Shown here piece after piece: positions 45,179 to 53,338 of a stretch of DNA of 64,000 nt (its first letter is position 1; each line of letters begins with the position of its first letter). This DNA comes from Reinekea marinisedimentorum (GTDB taxonomy: Bacteria; Pseudomonadota; Gammaproteobacteria; Pseudomonadales; Natronospirillaceae): NCBI RefSeq assembly GCF_004341165.1, contig NZ_SLZR01000014.1, forward strand, positions 32,091-96,090. The letters run 5' to 3'. The position numbers and the translations under genes are program-made. The notes below the pieces were generated by a model, which saw only the letters and a list, made by a program, of their open reading frames with translations, was not told the origin of the DNA and did no database searches.

Positions 45179-45351
45179 GTACTTTGAATCAGACTCACGC
45201 AGGAAAAAGAATTGGGATGATACAGATGTAAAGAAATTGCCAACAGAGTGCCACAGAAAAACTGCTTTTCAAATATGCTCTCGTCAATTTTATGCTGACT
45301 GAGATAGAGTAAGATTACTCACCTAAACCAGAAACCCAATAGGAGATAACT

Positions 45352-46233
45352 ATGCAGCAACTCGTTTCGCAGGTGCTATTGCCTGTAGTATTGGCCACCA
45401 TCATGCTCGGCATGGGGCTTGGCCTAACACCAAAGGATTTTAAACGAGTTGTTACTCAGCCTAAGGCGGTTTTACTGGGCTTTTGTCTGCAGGTGCTGTT
45501 CCTGCCGGCGTTGGCGCTGGTATTAATCGCGGTTTTGCCGCTCAGCCCGGTAGCGGCTGCCGGGCTCTTCCTGGTTTCTTTATGCCCCGGCGGTGCCACT
45601 TCTAACCTGTTCTCTTACATTGCTCATGGCGATGTAGCCCTCAGCGTGACACTCACCGGCATTATCAGCCTGCTGTCGCCTGTTTTACTGCCAGTGGCAT
45701 TTATCAGCTTTCTATCGATAACCGGCGATACGGCCGGCGCATTCACCGTGCCGTTAGCCACTATCATCAAACAGTTGGCCGTCGTTACGCTGGTGCCGGT
45801 CACCATTGGCATGACCATTCGAGCTGTCGCGCCGGTATGGTCTGAAGGCGCTCAGCCGCTGGTGAAGAAAATCTCAACCATTGCGATGGTACTGATTGTC
45901 TTTATGCTGATGGCGACCAACATGAAGGTTATGCAATCAATCTTCAGCATTAATGCTTTAGCCGTACTGCTGCTGGCCACGGTTTCTTTGCTGGCAGCCC
46001 ACGTCATAGCCGGTGCCTTCAAGCTACCGGCCCAATCGCAAAGAACCGTTGCAATTGAGGTGGGCGTGCAAAATGCCGGTACCGCTATGATGGTTGCGCT
46101 GGCAATTCTGCACAAACCGGAGCTGGCATTTGTACCCCTGATGTATGGCCTGTTTATGAATATTCCGGCATTTGCTTTTGTTGCCTGGGTTCAGAAGAAA
46201 AACGTCGCTCAGGCCGCTGCCATTGCCGATTAA
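45352..46233 (+). CDS. Bile acid:sodium symporter (BASS) family transporter
   Basis: 293 residues with nine to ten hydrophobic segments. LMLGMGLGLTPKDFKRVVTQPKAVLLGFCLQ-type beginning, the conserved SLCPGGATSNLFSYIAHGDVALSVTLT and EVGVQNAGTAMMVAL motifs carry the sodium and substrate sites. Bacterial members import bile-acid-like or small organic acids such as pantoate with Na+. The ATG at 45352 has AGGAG upstream. A terminator follows, then dnaE2. Confidence 0.88.
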   Translation: MQQLVSQVLLPVVLATIMLGMGLGLTPKDFKRVVTQPKAVLLGFCLQVLFLPALALVLIAVLPLSPVAAAGLFLVSLCPGGATSNLFSYIAHGDVALSVTLTGIISLLSPVLLPVAFISFLSITGDTAGAFTVPLATIIKQLAVVTLVPVTIGMTIRAVAPVWSEGAQPLVKKISTIAMVLIVFMLMATNMKVMQSIFSINALAVLLLATVSLLAAHVIAGAFKLPAQSQRTVAIEVGVQNAGTAMMVALAILHKPELAFVPLMYGLFMNIPAFAFVAWVQKKNVAQAAAIAD

Positions 46234-46254
46234 GCACATATAGATACACCCTAT

Positions 46255-46279
46255 AAGGTCGCTATTCGCGGCCTTTTTT
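46255..46279 (+). terminator. Intrinsic terminator after BASS gene
   Basis: AAGGTCGC / GCGGCCTT stem (one G-T pair) with 5-base loop and a T-run, just before the dnaE2 promoter. Confidence 0.85.
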
Positions 46280-46348
46280 ATTGTTGAACACCATACAACC
46301 GCTTTCGCCACACACCCCCTGCTCGCCTTTCCCGCCCAAACACCTATA

Positions 46349-46364
46349 CTGTATATCCATACAG
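46349..46364. promoter_or_regulatory. LexA box of dnaE2
   Basis: CTGTATATCCATACAG, identical in all 16 bases to the imuA box. It ends 21 bases before the dnaE2 ATG. Confidence 0.9.
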
Positions 46365-46385
46365 AAACAACCTATCCCCTCGCCT

Positions 46386-49300
46386 ATGCCAAATATTAAA
46401 TTTGCCGAATTGCATTGTTTAAGCAATTTCAGCTTTCTGCGCGCGGCCTCCCATCCGGAAGAGCTCGTCACGCGTGCCAGTCAGCTGGGTTACCAGGCAA
46501 TCGCGGTTACCGATGAATGTTCGGTGGCAGGGGTCGTACGTGCCTGGCGGGCAATTAAGGAGCAGGAACTCAGCATTAAGCTGATTATCGGCGCTGAGTT
46601 TGCCGTGGAGGGTCAGAAGCTTATCCTTCTGGCGAAAAGCCAAACCGGTTATCAGCAGCTATGCCGGTTGATTACGCGCGCCCGGCGGCGCAGTGATAAA
46701 GGCAGCTACCATACCGAACTGCGCGACTTCAGCGGCAAACATTGCTCTGAATGCATTTGCCTTTTCGCTTCCGCTCAACCCAGTAAGTCTGTTTCAGCCA
46801 TTAAGCATTTAACACAGAGCTTCCCGCAGAGCTTATGGCTATTGGCTGAAAACCTGCTCGCCAACGGCGATGACGAACGCATGGCGCAACTCAAGACAAT
46901 CGCCGAGCAGCACGCCCTGCCTGTTGTGGCCAGCAGCCATGCTTTGATGCATGTGCCTGGCCGGAAAATGCTGCTCGATTGCCTTACTGCTATTCGCGCC
47001 AACAAGCCGGTTGAAGCGATTCGGGCTCAGCTGAAGCCCAATGCTGAAAACCACCTGCGCTCCCTGAAGAAGCTGAGCAGCATTTACCCGCAGGAATGGC
47101 TTGCAGCCAGCCTGGAGATTGCCGGTCAATGCCACTTCAACCTCGACAGTATTCGCTACAACTACCCGAAAGACACGCTGCCCGGCCAGTACAGTGCAAG
47201 CGAGTACTTACGCCTGCTGGTACAGCAGGGCGTACAGCGGCGCTTCGGCAAGAAGGCAGACGACCAAATTCTGGCAACCATCGAGAAAGAGCTGGCACTG
47301 ATTAAGCTGAAAAACTACGAACACTACTTTCTCACCGTTTACGATATTGTCCGCTTCGCCAGGGATCAGGGCATCCTCTGCCAGGGCCGCGGCTCGGCGG
47401 CCAATTCTGTAGTCTGCTATGTGCTGGGCATTACCGAGGTAAACCCGCAAAGCGCCTCTTTATTGTTTGAGCGTTTTATTTCTGTCAGCCGGGATGACCC
47501 GCCGGATATTGATGTCGATTTTGAGCACGAACGCCGTGAAGAGGTTATCCAATACATCTACCGGCGCTATGGCCGCAAACGAGCGGCCCTTGCAGCGACA
47601 GTAATCACTTACCGACGCAAAAGCGCCCTGCGCGATGTTGCTAAAGCACTGGGCATTCAGGTGGACCTTTTAGAGCAAAAAATTGCCAACTACGGCTGGC
47701 GTTATCGCAACAAAGAATGGATTGATGAGATCATCAACGATGGCCTGGGTTTATCCCACCATCAGATAGCCTGCTTTAAGCAGCTGCTCACCGAGATAAC
47801 CGGCTTTCCGCGTCACCTCTCCCAGCATGTCGGCGGTTTTGTCATAACCGAGCATACGGTTTCTGATTTGGTACCCATTGAAAACGCCAGCATGGCCGAC
47901 CGTACCGTGATCCAATGGGATAAAGACGATCTGGAAACGCTCGGCCTGATGAAGGTCGATATTCTGGCCTTGGGTATGCTCAGCGCCATTCGTAAGGCTT
48001 TGGATTACATTCAGCAATTTCACGGTGAGCATTACCGCATTCAGGATATTCCTGCCGATGACCCGGAGGTATACGGCATGATCCAGAAGGCCGATACCGT
48101 CGGCGTGTTTCAGATAGAAAGCCGCGCCCAAATGAACATGCTGCCGCGCCTGAAGCCGGCCAAATATTACGACTTGGTTATTCAGGTGGCCATTGTTCGC
48201 CCCGGCCCAATTCATGGCGATATGGTTCACCCCTATTTAAAGCGCAGACTGAATCAGGAGGCTGTCGATTACCCCAAACCGGAACTCAAACCGGTGCTGG
48301 AACGTACCCTGGGCATCCCAATCTTTCAGGAGCAGATCATCAAGCTGGCAATGGTGGCAGCAGATTTCAGCGCCGATGAAGCCAATGAACTGCGCCGCTC
48401 TATGGCCAGCTGGAAAAAAACCGGCCACATCAACCGCTTGCGTGGCAAGCTGACCGACAAGATGCTGAACAACGGCTACCCGGAAGCTTACGTTGAGCGC
48501 ATCAACCGGCAAATTGAAGGCTTTGGTGAATATGGCTTCCCGGAATCGCACGCCGCCGGCTTTGCCCTGTTGGCCTATGTTTCTGCCTGGTTAAAGTTTC
48601 ATTACCCGGCAGCCTTCTGTTGCGCCCTGCTCAATAGCTTGCCGATGGGCTTTTACAGTGCTTCGCAGCTGGTGCAGGACGCCCGCCGTCATCAGGTTGA
48701 TGTTTACCCGGCCAATATCAACCACAGCGAATGGGATAGCCACCTGGTTGCAGGTAAGAATGGCAAGGCCGCTGTGCAACTTGGTTTAAGGCGGATAAAG
48801 GGCCTGAGCACTCAGGCTGGCTTAAGCCTGCTGTTGCACCGGCCAGCCCATGGTTACCAGCAGGCTTCGCAACTGGAAAACTTACCCGGCTTAACCAAGG
48901 GAGACCTGGAAGCGCTGGCCAGTGCCGATGCACTGAGCGACTTCGCCGGCCATCGTTTTCAGGCGCGCTGGGAAATGACAGCCCTGAACCTGCAACAGGA
49001 TTTACTCAGTAATGCATTCGACGAAGCCGATCATCAGCTTCCCGGCCCGGATGAATTTGAAAACATCGTGGAAGATCACAACAGCACCGGCCTTTCACTG
49101 CGCAAACATATTCTGCAGCTGTTACGTGAACAGCAGCTGATTCCGCCAACGCCAATGGCTGATCAATTGTTGCCAATGGCAAAAGAAGCCCAAGCGCGCA
49201 GCAGTAATACCACAGATAAAATTCAGCTGCCGGTGATTGTCAGCGGTTTAATTACCAATCGGCAGATGCCAAAAACCAAAACCGGCGTGACCTTTATTAC

Positions 49301-49514
49301 CCTGGAAGACCCCACCGGCAATATCAATGTGATTGTCTGGCTGCCGGTTGCCCAGAAGTATCTGAAAACGCTGACCACCGAGAAGCTTGTCATTATTAAA
49401 GGCATTCTGGAAAAAGCACCGCAAACCGATGTGATTCATGTGATTGCCAAGGAAATTAAAGGCTTCAGCCATGTATTGGGCGAGCTTGCCATGCAGTCGA
49501 GAAATTATCATTAG
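46386..49514 (+). CDS. dnaE2: DnaE2 (ImuC), error-prone polymerase III alpha subunit
   Basis: 1042 residues. PHP domain at the start (FAELHCLSNFSFLRAASHPEELV), polymerase core with GRGSAANSVVCYVLGI, PPDIDVDFEHERREEV (catalytic Asp pair) and GLMKVDILALGMLSA, then a helix-hairpin-helix region and a C-terminal OB fold (VSGLITNRQMPKTKTGVTFITLEDPTGNINV). It lacks the long C-terminal tail of DnaE1. The ATG at 46386 lies after the LexA box; an earlier in-frame Met at 46281 would put the box inside the gene. It is the catalytic partner of ImuAB in SOS mutagenesis. Confidence 0.93.
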   Translation: MPNIKFAELHCLSNFSFLRAASHPEELVTRASQLGYQAIAVTDECSVAGVVRAWRAIKEQELSIKLIIGAEFAVEGQKLILLAKSQTGYQQLCRLITRARRRSDKGSYHTELRDFSGKHCSECICLFASAQPSKSVSAIKHLTQSFPQSLWLLAENLLANGDDERMAQLKTIAEQHALPVVASSHALMHVPGRKMLLDCLTAIRANKPVEAIRAQLKPNAENHLRSLKKLSSIYPQEWLAASLEIAGQCHFNLDSIRYNYPKDTLPGQYSASEYLRLLVQQGVQRRFGKKADDQILATIEKELALIKLKNYEHYFLTVYDIVRFARDQGILCQGRGSAANSVVCYVLGITEVNPQSASLLFERFISVSRDDPPDIDVDFEHERREEVIQYIYRRYGRKRAALAATVITYRRKSALRDVAKALGIQVDLLEQKIANYGWRYRNKEWIDEIINDGLGLSHHQIACFKQLLTEITGFPRHLSQHVGGFVITEHTVSDLVPIENASMADRTVIQWDKDDLETLGLMKVDILALGMLSAIRKALDYIQQFHGEHYRIQDIPADDPEVYGMIQKADTVGVFQIESRAQMNMLPRLKPAKYYDLVIQVAIVRPGPIHGDMVHPYLKRRLNQEAVDYPKPELKPVLERTLGIPIFQEQIIKLAMVAADFSADEANELRRSMASWKKTGHINRLRGKLTDKMLNNGYPEAYVERINRQIEGFGEYGFPESHAAGFALLAYVSAWLKFHYPAAFCCALLNSLPMGFYSASQLVQDARRHQVDVYPANINHSEWDSHLVAGKNGKAAVQLGLRRIKGLSTQAGLSLLLHRPAHGYQQASQLENLPGLTKGDLEALASADALSDFAGHRFQARWEMTALNLQQDLLSNAFDEADHQLPGPDEFENIVEDHNSTGLSLRKHILQLLREQQLIPPTPMADQLLPMAKEAQARSSNTTDKIQLPVIVSGLITNRQMPKTKTGVTFITLEDPTGNINVIVWLPVAQKYLKTLTTEKLVIIKGILEKAPQTDVIHVIAKEIKGFSHVLGELAMQSRNYH

Positions 49515-49562
49515 CGCCTGTTTGCTTTACAATAGCGCCTCCTCCCGATAGCCGGTAAAAAC

Positions 49563-50984
49563 ATGCGCTTGTCACTGTTTACCAAGATATTTATTGTGCT
49601 GCTGCTTAGCAGCCTGATCACTCTGATTGGCATTTCCTTACTGATTAACGTCAGTTTTCGCGGTGGTCTGCAGAACTACCTTAACAACAGTGAAATTGAG
49701 AAAGCCGAAAGCATTGCCAGCTTTCTGATTAATTTTTACTCCGACAGAGACGGTTGGCAGGAAGTAGAACAGAACAGCATTGTCTGGCGGGCAGCCATTG
49801 ACAGCATCGGAGAAAAGTTACCCCCTGAACATGCCAACCTGCTGAGTACAGAAGAGCTGATCAATGCAGAGACTTCCCCCTTTTTTGCGAGACTGAGTTT
49901 TTATGATGCCAATGGCAATAATCTGGCAGGCTATGCTGTTGAAGACATACCGCAGCGCAATGACTTACTGCAGCCGAGTATTCCCGTCATCAAAGACGAC
50001 CAGCAAGTGGGTACGATTTATATTCTGCAAAAGAAATCCATTACCGGCCCCCTCGCAGAAGGTTTCTTTAATGAGCAGATGAAAAGTTTTTACATCATCT
50101 TCTTTATTTCTGCGATATTCACTTTTGGTTTAGCACTGGTACTGGTGCGCTATTTCTTGAAGCCGCTGAACGATTTACAGAAAGGCTCACAGGAGCTGAT
50201 GGAAGGTAACCTCGAATACAAAATTTACCCGCAAGGGAATGATGAACTGGCAGACCTCTCGCACGCTTTTAATAAGATGACGGCAGCACTGAAGAATCAG
50301 AAGGAAACCCGCGACCAATGGCTTTCAGATATTTCTCATGAATTAAGAACACCGATCTCGGTATTAAGAAGCGAGATCGAAGCCATTGAAGACGGTATTC
50401 GAAAACCGGAACCCAGATACATCAGCTCTTTGCACCGGCAGGTGCTTAATCTGGCCGATCTGGTCGAAGATTTATACCAGCTGTCACTGACCGATTCTGG
50501 TGTTGAAATCAAACCCACTGACACCGTCAGCCTAACCAAAATTGTTGAATCCGTTGCCGAACAATTCAGCATTCGGTTCGGGCAGAAAAATATTCGTATT
50601 GTCAGGCAGTATATGGCCAACCTGGATCTGCGCTTGAAAGCAGATTCAAAATCACTGACGCAGCTGGTGACCAATCTATTTGAAAACAGCCTGCGTTATA
50701 CAGATGAAAACGGCGTGCTACAGGTAACACTGATCAACCAACCGGAGCACTTGATACTGGTGATGGACGATAGCACACCAACCGTGCCGAACGAGTCTAT
50801 CCCCAAACTGTTTGACCGCCTTTACCGGGTGGATAAATCCCGCAGCCGTGCCAACGGTGGCTCGGGCTTAGGCATGAGTATCTGCCAGAATATTGTGAAC
50901 GCCCATAACGGGAACATTACCGCTGCTCAATCCAACCTGGGCGGATTGAGAGTAGAAATAAGACTCCCCAAGGAGAACAGTTAG
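49563..50984 (+). CDS. baeS: BaeS-like sensor histidine kinase
   Basis: 473 residues. Membrane helix at about 8-30, periplasmic sensor domain to about 175, second helix about 180-200, then HAMP. The H-box SDISHELRTPISVLRSEIEAIEDG and LEDLYQLS-type dimerisation helix follow, then N-box LFENSLRYTDENG and G2 GGSGLGMSICQNIV. The H-box closely resembles BaeS, the envelope-stress kinase that controls efflux and Spy-like genes. It is followed one base later by its regulator gene. Confidence 0.88.
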   Translation: MRLSLFTKIFIVLLLSSLITLIGISLLINVSFRGGLQNYLNNSEIEKAESIASFLINFYSDRDGWQEVEQNSIVWRAAIDSIGEKLPPEHANLLSTEELINAETSPFFARLSFYDANGNNLAGYAVEDIPQRNDLLQPSIPVIKDDQQVGTIYILQKKSITGPLAEGFFNEQMKSFYIIFFISAIFTFGLALVLVRYFLKPLNDLQKGSQELMEGNLEYKIYPQGNDELADLSHAFNKMTAALKNQKETRDQWLSDISHELRTPISVLRSEIEAIEDGIRKPEPRYISSLHRQVLNLADLVEDLYQLSLTDSGVEIKPTDTVSLTKIVESVAEQFSIRFGQKNIRIVRQYMANLDLRLKADSKSLTQLVTNLFENSLRYTDENGVLQVTLINQPEHLILVMDDSTPTVPNESIPKLFDRLYRVDKSRSRANGGSGLGMSICQNIVNAHNGNITAAQSNLGGLRVEIRLPKENS

Positions 50985-50985
50985 T

Positions 50986-51669
50986 ATGAACTTTAACGAA
51001 AAAACCGTTCTGGTTGTTGAAGACGAGCCCTCATTAGCAACGGTACTTTGTGAGTATTTGAGTCACGCCGGTTTTAAAACCGAAGTGCTGGATAACGGCT
51101 CCAGTGTTATTCCCAGTGTCAAAACCAATCAGCCCGACCTGATCGTGCTCGACCTGATGTTACCGGAAAAAGATGGCCTGACAATTTTCAGGGAATTGCG
51201 CACTTTCACTTCTGTTCCGGTGATTATGGCAACGGCCAAGGTAGATGAAATAGACCGCCTGCTCGGTCTGGAACTGGGTGCCGATGACTATGTCTGCAAA
51301 CCTTACAGCCCGCGCGAGCTGGTTGCGCGGGTAAAAAACATTCTGCGCCGCTCCGAAGAAACCTCAGAGTATGCAAAAAACGAAGGCCCGCTGGTGATCA
51401 ACGAGGCCAGCATGTCGGTTGTTTTAATGGGTAAATCACTGGTACTGACACCGGCTGAATTCCGCCTGCTGAATCACCTGTTCCAGCACATGGGGCAAAT
51501 CTTCTCGCGTGATCAGCTGATGCAAAAAATCTATGATGACAACCGCGTGGTTACCGACCGGACCATCGACAGTCATATTAAAAATCTGCGCAAAAAATTC
51601 CACGAAGTTTCACCGGATTGTGACTATATCAAATCAATTTACAGCGTTGGCTACCGGCTGGAAATCTAG
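50986..51669 (+). CDS. baeR: BaeR-like OmpR-family response regulator
   Basis: 227 residues. Receiver domain with phosphorylated Asp in LDLMLPEKDG, conserved Thr in MATAKVDEIDRLLGLELGADDYVCKPYSPRELVARV and Lys in CKPYSP. The winged-helix DNA-binding domain covers residues 130-227 (LTPAEFRLLNHLFQHMG, TIDSHIKNLRKKF). The receiver closely matches BaeR. Its TAG stop lies in a perfect 22-bp palindrome. The secreted DUF1566 protein gene 86 bases downstream is a candidate target. Confidence 0.9.
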   Translation: MNFNEKTVLVVEDEPSLATVLCEYLSHAGFKTEVLDNGSSVIPSVKTNQPDLIVLDLMLPEKDGLTIFRELRTFTSVPVIMATAKVDEIDRLLGLELGADDYVCKPYSPRELVARVKNILRRSEETSEYAKNEGPLVINEASMSVVLMGKSLVLTPAEFRLLNHLFQHMGQIFSRDQLMQKIYDDNRVVTDRTIDSHIKNLRKKFHEVSPDCDYIKSIYSVGYRLEI

Positions 51670-51687
51670 TGGCGCATGCGCCACTAG
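51666..51687. repeat. Perfect 22-bp palindrome over the baeR stop
   Basis: Fully self-complementary with no loop, centred between 51676 and 51677. It has no T-run, so it is not a usual intrinsic terminator; it may be an RNA end structure or a protein site upstream of the next gene. Confidence 0.55.
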
Positions 51688-51755
51688 CCGTGCATATTTC
51701 TTGAACATTTAGCTGTTAGCTTTCAGTTTCTCAAATAAGAAACTTCGGAGCTAAT

Positions 51756-53318
51756 ATGGTCACCCTGAAAAAACTACTGCCGGCAACTGCACTGCCTCTG
51801 TTGTCGGTTGCTTCTCTGGCAGCAACCGCTGCTTCGGACCTGACCTACCCAGTAGTTGATACCCACGCTTCCACTTGCGTAAATACCACTGAAACGGTTG
51901 CTACATGCCCAGCTCCCGGCAGCACTGCATTCGGTCAGGATGCTCAGTACCAGGGCTTTCAGCCAGCCTACAACGTCAACAACAATGGTACCGTTACCGA
52001 TCAGGTCACCGGTTTAATGTGGGCACAAACCATTGACCTGAACCAAGATGGCGAAATCAACGTCAAAGATAAACTTACCTACGATCAGGCTGCAAAATTT
52101 GCCCAGCAGTCTACCCTGGCCGGTTTTGATGATTGGCGGGTTCCCACCATTAAAGAGCTGTATTCGCTGATCCTATTTGATGGTCAGGACCCTTCCGGCA
52201 TGGATAATCAACCCGGAGAGCTGAGCGTAGTCCCCTTTATTGATAACCGTGTTTTCGGGTTCAACTCCGGCGATATGCAGGCCGGTGAACGCCTGATTGA
52301 TGCGCAGTACCTCACCTCAACGAAGTATGTCTCAACCACAATGAATAACGCTCAGGAGACTGTTTTTGGTGTGAACTTCATAGACGGGCGCATTAAAGGC
52401 TATGGCCTCGGCAATCCGAGCGGTGAAAAAACCTTCTATGTGCTGCTGGTACGTGGTGAAAACTATGGTGACAATAACTTCGTTGATAACGGCGACCGCA
52501 CCATTACCGATACAGCCACCGGCCTAACCTGGCAACAGACCGACAGCATTAAAACCATGGACTGGCCAAGCGCACTGAATTACTGTGAATCGCTGACCTT
52601 CGCCGGGCACAGCGACTGGCGCTTACCGAACGTGAAAGAACTGCAATCGATTGTCGACTACAGCCGCTCACCGGAAACCTCGAACAGCGCAGCAATCGCC
52701 CCTCTGTTTATCACGACTCAAATCACCAATGAAGCCTCGCAGCTGGATTACGCAAACTACTGGAGCAGCACAACGCACCTGAACCCGCGCAACGCTGCAA
52801 ACGGTGCCTACGTTGCCTTTGGCCGGTCACTCGGCTTTATGAATAATCAATGGTCGGATGTACATGGTGCGGGTTCGCAACGCAGTGACCCTAAGGTTGA
52901 TGATGGCAATGATTACACCAATGGCCATGGTCCGCAGGGTGATGCGATCCGAATCAACAACATGGTTCGCTGTGTCACCGATGAATACACCGAATTTGTT
53001 CAGCAGCCCAAGGCTGAACCTCGCTCTGCGGTAAGCTTCACCATTACCGCCAGCCAGGAGCAGCAGGCACCGGTACAGCGCCCGGAACAGGAACAAGCTC
53101 AGAGGCAGGGTCAGGGGCAGAATCAAGTTCAGGGGCAGCGCTCAGCTGGTAACCCGATGGAACGGTTAGACAGCAATAAAGACGGTAAGATTTCAAAAGA
53201 CGAAGCTCGCGGCCCAATCATTCAGGCCTTTGATCAACTCGATACTGACGGTGACGGCTTTATCAGCAGTGAAGAGTTAAAGCAGTCGCGCAATGCCAAT
53301 GCGGCCAGAAAAAAATAG
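51756..53318 (+). CDS. Secreted DUF1566 (Lcl) protein with EF-hands
   Basis: 520 residues. Signal peptide to about residue 26 (LPATALPLLSVASLAATAAS). Two DUF1566 repeats are marked by TVTDQVTGLMWAQT...DDWRVPTIKELYSLI and TITDTATGLTWQQT...SDWRLPNVKELQSIVDY. A Ca2+-loop-like DLNQDGEINVKD sits in the first. After a Gln-rich linker, two EF-hands close the protein (DSNKDGKISKDEA and DTDGDGFISSEEL). DUF1566 proteins are surface or periplasmic; some bind glycans. The position after baeSR suggests an envelope-stress link, but its function is unknown. Confidence 0.8.
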   Translation: MVTLKKLLPATALPLLSVASLAATAASDLTYPVVDTHASTCVNTTETVATCPAPGSTAFGQDAQYQGFQPAYNVNNNGTVTDQVTGLMWAQTIDLNQDGEINVKDKLTYDQAAKFAQQSTLAGFDDWRVPTIKELYSLILFDGQDPSGMDNQPGELSVVPFIDNRVFGFNSGDMQAGERLIDAQYLTSTKYVSTTMNNAQETVFGVNFIDGRIKGYGLGNPSGEKTFYVLLVRGENYGDNNFVDNGDRTITDTATGLTWQQTDSIKTMDWPSALNYCESLTFAGHSDWRLPNVKELQSIVDYSRSPETSNSAAIAPLFITTQITNEASQLDYANYWSSTTHLNPRNAANGAYVAFGRSLGFMNNQWSDVHGAGSQRSDPKVDDGNDYTNGHGPQGDAIRINNMVRCVTDEYTEFVQQPKAEPRSAVSFTITASQEQQAPVQRPEQEQAQRQGQGQNQVQGQRSAGNPMERLDSNKDGKISKDEARGPIIQAFDQLDTDGDGFISSEELKQSRNANAARKK

Positions 53319-53338
53319 CCGCACGGTTTAAGAGCACT

